DNA of 30,845 nucleotides. Origin: Pseudomonadota bacterium (lineage in GTDB: Bacteria; SAR324; XYD2-FULL-50-16; JAHJRI01). The stretch lies in assembly GCA_022360105.1 (NCBI GenBank), contig JAKSDL010000467.1:1-30845 (forward strand). Reading direction: 5' to 3'. The position numbers and the translations under genes were made by a program. Every line of letters begins with the position of its first letter. Position 1 is the first letter of the stretch. Below the pieces are notes generated by a model. The model was not told the origin of the DNA and searched no databases. It saw nothing but the letters and a program-made list of their open reading frames with translations. Below are positions 9,201 through 17,411 of the stretch, piece by piece.

Positions 9201-9328
9201 TTCCTGGCAATGATCGGCTCTACTTTTTTTCTCTCAGCCGCAATCATTTGCTCGACAATGGATTTTGTATCCATTCCCGATGAAAGACCGGTAATTACAT
9301 TCGGATTTGAATTGATTTCAGGTGCCAT
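6242..9328 (-). CDS. fliD: Flagellar cap protein FliD, unusually long with triplicated insert
   Basis: Hook-associated protein 2, which caps the filament and helps flagellin fold at the tip. I choose the ATG at 9328 (AAGGA five bases upstream), giving 1028 residues; an in-frame ATG at 9412 would add 28 non-homologous-looking residues. The FliD N-terminal domain is clear (VITGLSSGMDTKSIVEQM, residues about 11-28), and the C-terminal domain ends in a coiled coil (about 965-1028, NVKEQLDNYENEIAELEQRI). Between them, residues about 212-583 hold three related units of ~115-135 residues. Each begins with a YY/WW-(x)n-KW-type segment and continues FTxTVxxSGxxGVxxGLxIxWEDNKGxxGxLDxG...GLSLxLxxG. Usual FliD proteins are roughly 450-700 residues. 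The extra units probably form outer D-type domains of the cap. Confidence 0.93.
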   Translation of the reverse strand: MAPEINSNPNVITGLSSGMDTKSIVEQMIAAERKKVEPIIARKDEKILELDAWKQVKAYLENTKVTADVLAKKSLWEGKIVTSSHPEVVEAFATSGAKPGKHTLIVDKLALSHQIASQGFSAKEQQIARGEVSITIGESPPEKIIIDETNDNLQGYVDAINGLDGDVTASIIKTGNKERPFQVVLTSKKTGKEGEIFISSSLASEGEMPSFEPYYLQPSKWKGISKAEEIPKKPTGTGASTVIPEIVGQYVGEDSLELTFTAVNTGIVGVSESLRMRWEDNKGRYGYLDLGSFNYTPGEPLELVDGLSLILSDGEIIVNDVFTAKAKPQESELYWWKSDAERAPMVSQPSSWKRQSTEGGPIITGKLDSEDDDVFTLTVMGSGQIGQAKDLKIEYESENGERGIVFVGQGYEPGSKLSLGKGLEISLKPGLLNDGDIATFEYQAESTADYWWLDDNERHEGGEITNLTKWISKEIDEDKDEFAALLRPKKPVGARLSNASRQIAGTYTEYDPKFYTFTVLKSGSVGVTKGLEIKWEDNKGNSGILDIGGDNYRAGAPIEFDAGLSLMLGEGSVFETDSFTFRTYTPVIQPPQDAEIRLGATELGGGLVITNSTNELDDVIDGVRLNLVSTSEKPVTISIRGDTEKALATIREFAESYNSMLMFFKEISKYEPETGESGPLQGDRNLPKIQKETNNIFINPVFGIEDEKNMMISIGLKINKESMIEIDEDKLTNAINDNLTTVANLFRSFGTMDNTGIIYLASNDKTEISGPNGYDIDITGAATKGMYTTKPANGFMTITEANKEIFVTVNGRESESITLETGNRRVEDVARELQKKIINDKNIGKMRVVVTSENGSILIRSNSSGSKSNVGIRAGSTEDILNHPLLGGISRSGTDVQGMINGTPMKGSGQILSGAEDTKYEGLKLYVSLTANQIGPGVEGNIVFTKGVGTRVREYIDQITSPELGSLDIYTNNVKEQLDNYENEIAELEQRISSKREKLTIKFAKMESQLGQLKNEQKYLAGEIAKLG
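7580..8695 (-). repeat. Three tandem protein-level repeats inside fliD
   Basis: Units at about residues 212-326, 332-445 and 449-583 of the 1028-residue reading. Shared landmarks are PSKW / PSSW / LTKW; LRMRWEDNKGRYGYLDLG / LKIEYESENGERGIVFVG / LEIKWEDNKGNSGILDIG; and GLSLILSDG / GLEISLKPG / GLSLMLGEG. The third unit has a longer linker. The copies are clearly diverged at DNA level, so the duplication is old. Confidence 0.75.
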
Positions 9329-9352
9329 TACTATCCTTGGAAATCGGTATGA

Positions 9353-9371
9353 TAAGGCAATATTTGCCTTA
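9353..9371 (-). promoter_or_regulatory. Perfect short palindrome upstream of fliD start
   Basis: TAAGGCAA and TTGCCTTA form an 8-bp perfect stem with a 3-base loop, ending about 25 bases before the fliD ATG and near its ribosome binding site. It could be an RNA hairpin that shapes initiation or a protein-binding palindrome. Confidence 0.35.
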
Positions 9372-9510
9372 CACCAATATTCGTGCAGATTCTTGCCGCA
9401 TTCAGTCAGCATCGAATCATGCCACGAATATAAAACGGTTTTCCCCTGCCTGATGCAATCGCTGATACTGGAAGGACTGCACGCGGACTACTCCACCGTT
9501 AGTATAATTA

Positions 9511-9541
9511 GCGGGATTGCACACCAATCCGCACTTTTTTT
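9511..9541 (+). terminator. Terminator-like hairpin with T-tract (plus orientation)
   Basis: GCGG(g)ATTG and CAATCCGC form an 8-bp stem with one bulged base, followed two bases later by seven T's (9535-9541). It has the form of an intrinsic terminator on the plus strand, although no plus-strand gene precedes it. On the minus strand it lies in the fliD leader, about 50 bases after the proximal sigma-28-like promoter. Confidence 0.4.
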
Positions 9542-9596
9542 CCAAGAATAGATTTACAATTACTATTCCATTACCTAAATCTCAGGTCTTAATTCT

Positions 9597-9623
9597 TTAT
9601 CGGCGTATCTCCTGAAAACTTGA
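9597..9623 (-). promoter_or_regulatory. Sigma-28 (FliA) type promoter, proximal, for fliD
   Basis: Read on the minus strand: TCAAGTTT (9623-9616), 11 bases, GCCGATAA (9604-9597). The classical FliA consensus is TAAAGTTT-N11-GCCGATAA, so this is an exact -10, exact spacing and seven of eight at -35. An A/T-rich stretch lies upstream. It would give a fliD mRNA with a leader of about 260 bases. Confidence 0.8.
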
Positions 9624-9862
9624 GTAAAAATCATAAAAAAAACTAACATCCTAAATTAATTAACTTTAAAGAGAATCCCATCCCCGATCACTTTGACGGT
9701 TTTGAAGCATAAAATGGCCCGCCTTCCTGCGATAGACAACCAGGTATTTACTGACCGGACTTATACCGCCGAAAGACGTTTAGCTCTTTGATATAGAGTC
9801 ATTGGACCGATAGTTTGCAGTGAGACTATGATCAATACAACTATCCGATACGACTTTCTTTC

Positions 9863-9889
9863 TTATCGGTATTTCAGGAAATAACTTGA
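9863..9889 (-). promoter_or_regulatory. Second sigma-28-like promoter, distal
   Basis: Minus strand: TCAAGTTA (9889-9882), 11 bases, ACCGATAA (9870-9863). This is seven of eight at -10, six of eight at -35, with correct spacing, and the flanks resemble the proximal site (CTCAAGTT with an A/T tract behind). A transcript would begin near 9856 and immediately contain an inverted repeat, GATAGTT/AACTATC, at 9809-9845. The ~230 bases between this promoter and the proximal one hold no recognisable gene, so it drives either a longer fliD leader or a small RNA. Confidence 0.55.
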
Positions 9890-10027
9890 GTATTTTTTTT
9901 ATGTGGGTTTTGGCAACGGCGGGCAAGGAAGGCGTGGTAGTGAATTTAGATATGTCAGATTATACAGGTATGTAGTGAAAGATGACCACTGCCGGGTTAC
10001 ATCAACTGTCTTGGTTTGAAGAAAGAT

Positions 10028-10369
10028 CTATTTTTTTGTTTGGGCGAGTAATTGATCGATACGATTTGCGTGATCAAATCCTTTATCGAACACAAAGGAG
10101 AGTTTAGGAGTATTTCTTGAGCGGAGAGTTTTTGAGAGTTTGGATTGGAAAAAGCCACTTGCAGCGTTCAGTGCGTCAGTGATAACTGCAGGATCCTTTT
10201 CGGAACCATAAACAGCATAAAACACCAATGCACTGGATGAATCCGGACTGAGCTTTACATCCACAATGGTTACACCTTCAAATGCGGGATTGCTGCTGGA
10301 CTTGTTTAAAATACCGGCCAGTTTGACTTTGATCAGCTCTTTTTTTCGTTCGCCAGTTACTTTTGACAT
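10028..10369 (-). CDS. rbfA: Ribosome-binding factor A
   Basis: Binds the free 30S subunit and helps maturation of the 16S rRNA 5' end. The 113 residues form a single KH-like domain: N-terminal basic helix (GERKKELIKVKLAGIL), central VTIVDVKLSPDSSSALVFYAVYG, and LRSRNTPKLSFVFDKG followed by HANRIDQLL, the classic RbfA end. It is the last gene of the rimP-nusA-infB-rbfA operon, 29 bases after infB. The usual downstream truB is absent; about 700 bases of the flagellar promoter region follow. The ribosome binding site is weak. Confidence 0.95.
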   Translation of the reverse strand: MSKVTGERKKELIKVKLAGILNKSSSNPAFEGVTIVDVKLSPDSSSALVFYAVYGSEKDPAVITDALNAASGFFQSKLSKTLRSRNTPKLSFVFDKGFDHANRIDQLLAQTKK

Positions 10370-10398
10370 TGTATTACCAACCGGAATTTCAATTGAGG

Positions 10399-13338
10399 TT
10401 ACAATTTTGCTGCAGTTTCAAGACGAAGGTAAGATTCCAGTTCATCTCCGATTTTGATATCTTTGTATGCATCAATGCCGATTCCACATTCAAAACCTGT
10501 CTGAACTTCCTTGGCTGCATCTTTGAATCGCTGCAGGGAAGAAAGCTTGCCATCATGAATAATAACATTGTCCCTGATGACTCTGACCGGACAATCCCTG
10601 ACAAATTTTCCCTCCACAACCTTTGATCCGGCAATAACGCCAATTTTCGGAATATTGAATACTTCCAGAACCTGGGCTTTGCCTTGAATTTCTTCCCGAA
10701 CAATCGGTTTGAGCATACCTTCCAAAGCTTGTTTCACATCCCCAATGGTTTCATAGATAATGCTGTACAACCGAATATCGATATTTTCTTCCTGGGCAAT
10801 TTTTTTAGCCGTTGGATCGGGGCGGGTATTAAAACCAATAATAATCGCTTTACTGGTGGTAGCTAGCAATACATCGTTACTGGTAATGGCGCCAACAGCT
10901 CCTCGAATGATGTTGATAGCAACCTGTTCATTTCCCAGTCTCAGCAAAGCGTCAGACAGGGCATCCAGAGAACCGTTGACATCTGTTTTAATGATCAGGT
11001 TTAGAATACTCTTCTCTTCCGCACCAATCGTATCGAACAGATTCTCAAGGGTTCTTTTCTGCTGTTGGGCCTGTCTTCTTTCCTTTTCTTTTTCGGTCCT
11101 GAGCACAGCGATCTGACGAACCTGTTTTTCATCTGTTCCAACGTTAAACGGATCCCCTGCTTTGGGAACACCGTTCAGACCAACAATCTCCACCGGAATG
11201 GCCGGGGGAGCTTCGCTGATCTTTTTTGCCCTGTCATTCCACATAGCTCGTACACGACCATATTCGGTACCAACCACATAATTATCACCGACCTGCAAAG
11301 TTCCATTCTGTATCAGAATAGTCGCAACATTACCACGACCCTTATCTACCTTGGATTCGATCACAACGCCTTGAGCCAGACGATTTGGATTTGCTTTGAG
11401 TTCCATGATTTCAGCCTGCAGATGCACCATTTCCAGTAGTTTGGAAATACCGTCACCGCTTTTAGCCGATACTTTGATCATTGGTGTGTCTCCACCAAAT
11501 TCTTCAGATACCAGTTCATGCTCCATCAACTGTTGGATGGTTTTTTCAGGATTGGCATCCGGTTTGTCACATTTGTTGATGGCAACGATGATTGCCACTT
11601 CTGCAGCTTTTGCGTGGTGAATAGCTTCAATTGTCTGGGGTCTGGGCCCATCATCAGCTGCTACAACCAGGATCACGATGTCAGTTACATTAGCTCCTCT
11701 TGCTCTCATCGCAGTAAAAGCCTCGTGACCAGGAGTATCCAGAAATGTAATACGGCCCTCTGCAGTTTTTACATGATAGGCTCCGATATGCTGGGTAATT
11801 CCACCAGCTTCGTCATCGGTGACATTACTCTTTCTTATTTTATCGAGCAAAGAAGTCTTTCCATGATCAACATGCCCCATAATAGTTACAACCGGAGATC
11901 TCAGTTCCAGATCTTTGTCGTGATCTTCTTCCTGATCGATTGCGTCTTCGATGGATTCAAACTGAACCTTGAGCTCAATGCCATGTTCGGATGCCACCAA
12001 TGCTGCTGTTTCACCATCGATCGACTGGGTGATCGTTGCCATGATCCCCAGGGACATTAAAGTTTTAATAATTTCAGGAACCTTAATTCCGATGATTCCT
12101 GCCAGATCCCCTACCGTTATAAATTCACCTACTACAAGTTCCTTTTGTCTTGGATTAAACACGTGTTTTTCCTTTTTAGCTTCCGCTTGTTTTTTTGCTT
12201 TTTCCCTGCGCTTGGCTGATTTTGACATCCTGCGTTTTGCAGCAGGTCTTGGAGTTCTAACTGGCGCTGCTACTGGTTCGTCTTCAAATCCGATTGCCAG
12301 ATCATCATCTTGAACGTCCTCATCAAGCTCTTCCTTGATGCTTCGTTTGTCCAGCTTAACTTTATCCTTTTTCTGAAGACTTTTGATTTGTTTCTTTTCA
12401 TATTCGTCTATCGGCTTATCAGGCTCTATGACTTTCTCAGATTTTTTATCCTTTTTCCTGACTTTAACCTCGGCCTTTTTCTTGTCTTCAGCCGCTTTAA
12501 CGTCTGCCTTGTCGTTTTTTGACGGTTCGGATTCAGTCGGAACATCAACTTTATTCCTGACAGTAACCTTGACAGGCTCTTTTCGAGCGGCAACTTCTTC
12601 TTCGGTTAGTTTTACCGGAGCCTCTTCTTTTTTCTTTCTGGGTTCTTTTTTCTTTTCCGGCTTTTTATCTTTTGTCTTGACTACTCTTGGTTTTGCAGGT
12701 CTCGCTTCTTTCTCATCAGGTTTTGTTTCTTCTTTAGCCTCAACAGGTTCTTCCTTAACTACTTTTTCTTCTTTTTTCTCAGCGGGTTCTTCCTTCTCTT
12801 CTTTTTTTTCTGCTGCTTTTTTTGTCTTTGTTGTCGGTTTTTTCGTTTCCGCTTTTGTTTTGGTTTTGGCTTTTGGTTTTTCTTCCTTTTCCTCTTTAAC
12901 TTCAGCTGCGATTTCAGGCTCTTCCTTTTCGGCCGCCTTTTTTCTTACTACCCGTTTCGGTGCTTTGGGTTTGCTTTCTTCTGTTGCAACTTCTTCTATT
13001 TCGGCGTCAGCCTCTTTCTTTTTCTTTCTGGTCTCAACGTCTTTTTCCAGGGGTTTGTCCTCAATTTTCAAAGAAGCTTTGATCTTTTTGCCTTCTTTTG
13101 CCTTTTTCGCTGAGATGATCCTCCGCTTTACTTTTTTAACGCCGGTTTGACTGGGAACCTCCGCCTCCTCAATGCGTGTAGAAGGCTCAAGCAGATCTTT
13201 TTTGACTATGACAATATTGTCATCGGATAATGAAGAAAAGTTACCCGAGATTTTGATGCCTAAATCATTGATCCTCTTGATCAATTCCTTTGTAGGAATA
13301 TTAAGCTCTTTAGCCAGTTCAAACACTCTCAACGACAT
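10399..13338 (-). CDS. infB: Translation initiation factor IF-2
   Basis: GTPase that places initiator fMet-tRNA on the 30S subunit and promotes subunit joining. The ATG at 13338 (GGAGG seven bases before) gives 979 residues. N-terminal IF2-N helix domain ([20 protein letters not shown], residues 1-50) is followed by a Lys/Glu-rich linker of about 300 residues and a second IF2-N-like region near 395-465. The G domain contains GHVDHGKT (488-495), TQHIGAY, DTPGH (531-535), NKCD (585-588) and SAKSGDG. Domains II-IV close the protein ([20 protein letters not shown] near the end). An alternative TTG two codons upstream is less well placed. The long charged linker makes artefactual open frames on the opposite strand. 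Confidence 0.97.
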   Translation of the reverse strand: MSLRVFELAKELNIPTKELIKRINDLGIKISGNFSSLSDDNIVIVKKDLLEPSTRIEEAEVPSQTGVKKVKRRIISAKKAKEGKKIKASLKIEDKPLEKDVETRKKKKEADAEIEEVATEESKPKAPKRVVRKKAAEKEEPEIAAEVKEEKEEKPKAKTKTKAETKKPTTKTKKAAEKKEEKEEPAEKKEEKVVKEEPVEAKEETKPDEKEARPAKPRVVKTKDKKPEKKKEPRKKKEEAPVKLTEEEVAARKEPVKVTVRNKVDVPTESEPSKNDKADVKAAEDKKKAEVKVRKKDKKSEKVIEPDKPIDEYEKKQIKSLQKKDKVKLDKRSIKEELDEDVQDDDLAIGFEDEPVAAPVRTPRPAAKRRMSKSAKRREKAKKQAEAKKEKHVFNPRQKELVVGEFITVGDLAGIIGIKVPEIIKTLMSLGIMATITQSIDGETAALVASEHGIELKVQFESIEDAIDQEEDHDKDLELRSPVVTIMGHVDHGKTSLLDKIRKSNVTDDEAGGITQHIGAYHVKTAEGRITFLDTPGHEAFTAMRARGANVTDIVILVVAADDGPRPQTIEAIHHAKAAEVAIIVAINKCDKPDANPEKTIQQLMEHELVSEEFGGDTPMIKVSAKSGDGISKLLEMVHLQAEIMELKANPNRLAQGVVIESKVDKGRGNVATILIQNGTLQVGDNYVVGTEYGRVRAMWNDRAKKISEAPPAIPVEIVGLNGVPKAGDPFNVGTDEKQVRQIAVLRTEKEKERRQAQQQKRTLENLFDTIGAEEKSILNLIIKTDVNGSLDALSDALLRLGNEQVAINIIRGAVGAITSNDVLLATTSKAIIIGFNTRPDPTAKKIAQEENIDIRLYSIIYETIGDVKQALEGMLKPIVREEIQGKAQVLEVFNIPKIGVIAGSKVVEGKFVRDCPVRVIRDNVIIHDGKLSSLQRFKDAAKEVQTGFECGIGIDAYKDIKIGDELESYLRLETAAKL

Positions 13339-13440
13339 GAACAATCCTCCAATGATATTTTACTTTTCCGGTGAATCCAAAAATACCGCATTAAGTTAAG
13401 TTATTAGCAAACAACGGCTGTTTTTGCCTCGCCAGAGTAA

Positions 13441-14739
13441 CTATACATTATCTTTTTCAGCTTTTGACATTGATTCATCGCTGCTGTTTTGGTTTGCATC
13501 AGTTGCATCTTGATCTTCAGGAGCAGATTCAGTTGGAACGTCTTGGTTTTCAGCAAGCCCCGCATCATTAGTTTCTGACGACTTATCCACCTGTGCTGCC
13601 TCTTCAACAGGGGTTTCATCCTCAGCACCGGCAGCTTCGGCATTCTTTGCTTCAGACTTGTTTTCAGTCTCTGCGAATGAAGCTTCCAAATCTTTTAATT
13701 CATTTCCAGGTTCCCAGGCTGTAATATTAATCATAATGCCTGTCAGCTTTGATGCCAGTCGAACATTTTGTCCTTGTTTTCCAATGGCTAATGAAAGCTG
13801 ATCCTGCGCTATTTGAATATCAGCAACTTTTTTCTCTACATCAAGATCGATGCGCATAATATCTGCCGGAGCCAAGGCATTGGAAATGAACTGTTCCAGA
13901 TCATTTGACCATTCAACGACATCGATCCTTTCATCACATAATTCCGAAACAATTGCCTGAACCCTGGATCCCCTGGGGCCAACACAAGCTCCAACAGGGT
14001 CAACATCCGGATCATTCGTATAGACAGCAACCTTGGCACGCTTTCCCGGTTCTCTTGCCGCAGCCATCACATCGATAATTCCTTCATATACTTCCGGAAC
14101 TTCAACTTCAAACAGTTTCATTAAAAAATTGGGATGAGTTCTGGAGACGATCAGCTGAGGACCCCTGCCTTCTGATTGCAGGTCAAGTAAATAGGCTCGC
14201 ACGTTATCCCCGGGTTGTAGTTTTTCGTGTGGTATTTGTTCATAACGGTCCAACATTGCCTCTGCGGTATTACCGATCATGATAATCACTTTGCCTCTTT
14301 CTATCCTTGAGACTGTACCGTGAACAATGTCACCCTTTTTGTCCGAGTACTTATCCAGCACCGATTCTCTTTCCGCTTCCCTGATTTTTTGAAAAATCAA
14401 CTGACGAGCCGTTTGAGCAATAACCTTGGAAAACTCTTTTGCATCAATTTCATACTCAACTTCGTCACCGCATTCTGCCAAGGGATCGAGTTTCTTAACG
14501 GAGTCCAGCGAAATCTCATTATCCGGATCTTCCACCCTTTCAACAACGACTTTGTAGTGCATTAAATCGATCTCACCAGTCTGTCGATTAAATGTTGCTT
14601 CAATCGTGCGGTAATTCTTATATTTTCTGTATGCAGCACCAACAATCGCATCTTCGATTGCTTCAATAATCGATTCCTGTTCCAATCCTCTTTCATGGGC
14701 CAATTCGACTATCGCTTCCAGTACACTGCCAGGTTTCAT
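13441..14739 (-). CDS. nusA: Transcription termination/antitermination factor NusA
   Basis: RNA-polymerase-associated factor modulating pausing and termination. The ATG at 14739 has AGGAG six bases upstream and gives 432 residues (a TTG ten codons earlier is an unlikely alternative). Domain order: NusA N-terminal domain (about 1-125), S1 domain (about 130-200, KKGDIVHGTVSRIERGKVII), KH1 (VGACVGPRGSRVQAIVSEL) and KH2 (LSLAIGKQGQNVRLASKLTG). From about residue 345 the protein ends in an acidic, Glu/Asp/Ala/Ser-rich low-complexity tail, with no recognisable acidic-repeat (AR1/AR2) helix-hairpin-helix domains as in E. coli. No ylxR gene follows; infB comes next after about 100 bases. Confidence 0.96.
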   Translation of the reverse strand: MKPGSVLEAIVELAHERGLEQESIIEAIEDAIVGAAYRKYKNYRTIEATFNRQTGEIDLMHYKVVVERVEDPDNEISLDSVKKLDPLAECGDEVEYEIDAKEFSKVIAQTARQLIFQKIREAERESVLDKYSDKKGDIVHGTVSRIERGKVIIMIGNTAEAMLDRYEQIPHEKLQPGDNVRAYLLDLQSEGRGPQLIVSRTHPNFLMKLFEVEVPEVYEGIIDVMAAAREPGKRAKVAVYTNDPDVDPVGACVGPRGSRVQAIVSELCDERIDVVEWSNDLEQFISNALAPADIMRIDLDVEKKVADIQIAQDQLSLAIGKQGQNVRLASKLTGIMINITAWEPGNELKDLEASFAETENKSEAKNAEAAGAEDETPVEEAAQVDKSSETNDAGLAENQDVPTESAPEDQDATDANQNSSDESMSKAEKDNV

Positions 14740-14872
14740 GAAACGCTCCTGTGACGTCTTGTTTAACAATAGCTAAACAATGATGACTGTTTCTTATTTT
14801 GGGATTCCTAAAATGATTGTTATAAAACTGCCTGAAGTGCCGTCGTGAAAAGTTGATAAATCAGATCAGATT

Positions 14873-15337
14873 TCATAAATCAGGATACAATTGGATTTTT
14901 TTTATATGTGTCCGTTCGACTTCAAGCTCACTCGCTTCATCGCCCAAAACAACAACTTGTTCAGTATATGATCTTAATAATCCAATGAACTCTTTGTGTC
15001 CCTTCTGCGGGGTTTTAAAGTTGGCTTTGATTCGTTTGCCAAGATTCCGCAAAAAGTCTCGATCTTTTTTTAATTCCCGGAATATTCCCGGGGATCCAAC
15101 CTCAAGGTAATATTTATGCTGGAACAGATCTTCAACATCTAACAACAGAGAAACCTTTTCACTGATTACAGCACAATCATCAACCGTGATGCCCACATTT
15201 TTATCGATGACAATATCCAGGATACTTCTGTTCCTGTCTTGCCTTAAAACAATATCCACCAATTCAAGATTTGTTTCGGTTACCACAGGCTCTATCAACG
15301 CCCAAAGCCGGTCAGAAATATCCTTTGTGAGTCGCAT
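14873..15337 (-). CDS. rimP: Ribosome maturation factor RimP
   Basis: Needed for 30S maturation. The 154 residues show the N-terminal alpha/beta domain (LELVDIVLRQDRNRSILDIVID, VDDCAVISEKVSLLLD) with the conserved YYLEVGSPGIFRELKKDRDF junction, then a C-terminal SH3-like barrel (RIKANFKTPQKGHKEFIGLL). It is the first gene of the rimP-nusA-infB-rbfA operon. AAGG lies only two bases before the ATG, so initiation may be weak, but no better start is seen. Confidence 0.93.
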   Translation of the reverse strand: MRLTKDISDRLWALIEPVVTETNLELVDIVLRQDRNRSILDIVIDKNVGITVDDCAVISEKVSLLLDVEDLFQHKYYLEVGSPGIFRELKKDRDFLRNLGKRIKANFKTPQKGHKEFIGLLRSYTEQVVVLGDEASELEVERTHIKKIQLYPDL

Positions 15338-15392
15338 TACCTTATTGAAAAGGCTGTCAATGAATCTTTAGCTCTGTTTAATTTAATTTTTC

Positions 15393-15421
15393 AAAATAAC
15401 ATAGGCAACAACCAATTGCAA
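15393..15421 (-). promoter_or_regulatory. Possible sigma-70-like promoter of the rimP operon
   Basis: Minus strand TTGCAA (15421-15416), 17 bases, TATTTT (15398-15393), about 55 bases before the rimP start. Each hexamer matches four of six positions; the spacing is ideal. Weak to moderate support. Confidence 0.3.
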
Positions 15422-15955
15422 TGTGATTCTGGTTGAAATTCCGATAAATTGCACGCTATCGGAAGAAATAAAACAGCATCCTACTTCCAATCAATATCCC
15501 TTTGTTATTGCTATACTATATTGTATCTTGACAACCAAACTCACCTGTTCAGAAAGCCTGCAACACCGGCATTTGTTTTCACGGTCGGCTTATCAACAAA
15601 ATAGGGTCGTTTGTCAATTAGTCGAACCTGCTTGCTCATTACAGGTTAACCTGAACCAGTATCAACCGTTCACTTTGATGACCTGGCACAGGGACGAACA
15701 TGGAACGACACCAAATGTGTAAGGTAAAACAATGGAAAAAAGACTTTTACTTTTCACATTCATACTTTAACATTCATCTTATAATTTTCTATGCGTGGTT
15801 AGATAAGATTTCCTGGCCGACTCAACTGCGCGGGCAACAGCAGTTCCCATTGCCAGGTATTTCTACCGAATAATGTTATCGAAAGCTAAATGCGGATATA
15901 GCATTTTCGGTTATGAACGAGGCCAGTATTGATAACCGATTACAAAGAGGGGTCT
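15422..15955. other. Intergenic region between divergent operons
   Basis: About 530 bases without a supported gene. A 99-codon plus-strand frame (15423-15722) has no ribosome binding site and no recognisable composition. The region should hold the promoter for the lipoprotein pair downstream, but I find no strong match; TTGACA at 15528 lacks a matching -10. Nothing else is evident. Confidence 0.4.
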
Positions 15956-17329
15956 ATGAAGATTAGACATTTATTTATTTTGATCGCAATCGTTTCCCTT
16001 ATTGCATCAGGATGCGGTAAAACGAAGCCAAAGCAGATACCTGTCACCGAAGAGGAGTTTTTAACACTGGCTGATATCGGTGGCCGCACCACATTTCGTG
16101 AAGATTCACCTGATGTACGCGTAATAAAGGTCAAGGCAAAGGCGTTGATCAAGAAAAACGATATTCGGCTGGCAAAAAGAAACGCCCTGGAGAATGCAGG
16201 AAAAATCGCTGTTGAATCCATGGTACGTGAATTGATGACATCAGATGATTACAACCGAAGATATGAAGAAATTGAGCGCTATTTTTCCAAGAATATCGAC
16301 AAATACATTGTCGACAGGGAAATCGTGGGAGAGCGTAAAATCTATAATGACCGGTATTACGGCATTTCAGCGGCCTTCAAGGTCAGTCGGCAAAAAACAC
16401 TGGTTGCCCTGCAAAAGGATCTGCGCTTTATTGATGCGAGCGGTAGTACTTTAATTACGGTAATCACCAGTAAAAAAGGTTTGGATCTCTCTGCTGCCGG
16501 TTATAAATTCCAGGATATCGAGGATATGTTGATGAACCAGGTGCAAACCGACCTGAATCAGCGTGGCTTGAGGGCCATGGATTTCCGCAATGCTGTCACT
16601 GCCATGCAATCCGATGAACGAAAGCGGAAACAATTTGCCAAGCTCTCCAAAGAGCAATTCATGACTATGGTTGCCGGCAGCAGTGCAGGTGAAGCTGCAT
16701 TTAACAAACAATTGAAAGAGGCGGAAGAATATTATTCAACCGGATTAACGCTTCTCAAGCAATTGGCTAAGGTTGTCGTAGAAATCAATATCCTTTCGGT
16801 TGACAGGACAGATAAAGCGCTTGTGCTGGGTGTGAATGTCACTGCCAAGAATATTTCAACAGCTACCGGCGGAGCTTTTGCCAATGAAACCTTTAATGTG
16901 GCAAGAAGAACCGGCCCTAATACCAGTTCAGCCGCCATGATCACTGAGCTTGTTCGAGATACGTATCAGGAGATGAAAACAAGGTTTATTCCACAAGTCA
17001 TTAAGGAGATGTCGACCGTGGATGTTACCGGTGATAAACTGATCCGTTACGAGCTTGTCATGAAAGGATTTGACGGCCCGGAATTTAGAAAAGTCAGACG
17101 AGCTGTTGAGCGAGCGCAAACCGACAAGTTCAGATACATCGATTATGATAATACCCTCAAGGCGGCCAAACCTTCCATTAACATCATGTTTGTCAGATAT
17201 GCAGGTCGCCTGTCTGCGCTTGCTGACATCGTCATGGATACGCTGGATGATGCCAAACTGCCTGCTGATGATCCGATAGTCGCGAGGGACGTAACAGACC
17301 TGGTATTTGAAAGACTAAAAAAGAAATAG
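15956..17329 (+). CDS. Lipoprotein with FlgT/LPP20-like N-terminal region
   Basis: The ATG at 15956 follows GAGGGG and gives 457 residues; nine extra in-frame codons upstream are unlikely. A signal peptide (KIRHLFILIAIVSLIASGC) ends at lipid-modified Cys20. The sequence around residues 50-140 (ARRNALENAGKIAVESMV-like: RLAKRNALENAGKIAVES..., then REIVGERKIYNDRYYGISAAFKVS) resembles the FlgT N-terminal / LPP20 pattern, in which a helix rich in Ala is followed by beta-strands. The remaining ~300 residues (for example QTDLNQRGLRAMDF, TLLKQLAKVVVEINILSVD) look like two further alpha/beta modules of the kind seen in TolB-N/curli-type periplasmic proteins. Anchored in the outer or inner membrane. 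A flagellar role is possible but unproven. Confidence 0.7.
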   Translation: MKIRHLFILIAIVSLIASGCGKTKPKQIPVTEEEFLTLADIGGRTTFREDSPDVRVIKVKAKALIKKNDIRLAKRNALENAGKIAVESMVRELMTSDDYNRRYEEIERYFSKNIDKYIVDREIVGERKIYNDRYYGISAAFKVSRQKTLVALQKDLRFIDASGSTLITVITSKKGLDLSAAGYKFQDIEDMLMNQVQTDLNQRGLRAMDFRNAVTAMQSDERKRKQFAKLSKEQFMTMVAGSSAGEAAFNKQLKEAEEYYSTGLTLLKQLAKVVVEINILSVDRTDKALVLGVNVTAKNISTATGGAFANETFNVARRTGPNTSSAAMITELVRDTYQEMKTRFIPQVIKEMSTVDVTGDKLIRYELVMKGFDGPEFRKVRRAVERAQTDKFRYIDYDNTLKAAKPSINIMFVRYAGRLSALADIVMDTLDDAKLPADDPIVARDVTDLVFERLKKK

Positions 17330-17359
17330 GATTTATGGGAAGGATATATTTCAGTTCAC

Positions 17360-17380
17360 TGCCCGTCAGACTTACGGGCA
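17360..17380 (+). terminator. Hairpin between the two lipoprotein genes
   Basis: TGCCCGT and ACGGGCA form a perfect 7-bp stem with a 7-base loop, followed by ATTAGATTTTG, a weak U-tract. It could be a partial terminator that lowers expression of the second gene. Confidence 0.5.
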
Positions 17381-17411
17381 ATTAGATTTTGTTCAACTTA
17401 TAGAGGATATC

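Noticed and set aside
12383..13150. Plus-strand 255-codon open frame rich in Ser, Phe and Ala, antisense to infB
   Set aside because: It is the mirror image of the Lys/Glu-rich IF-2 linker; low complexity, no ribosome binding site, no recognisable family.
15423..15722. Plus-strand 99-codon frame in the rimP-lipoprotein gap
   Set aside because: No ribosome binding site, no domain or signal features; probably random open frame in promoter DNA.
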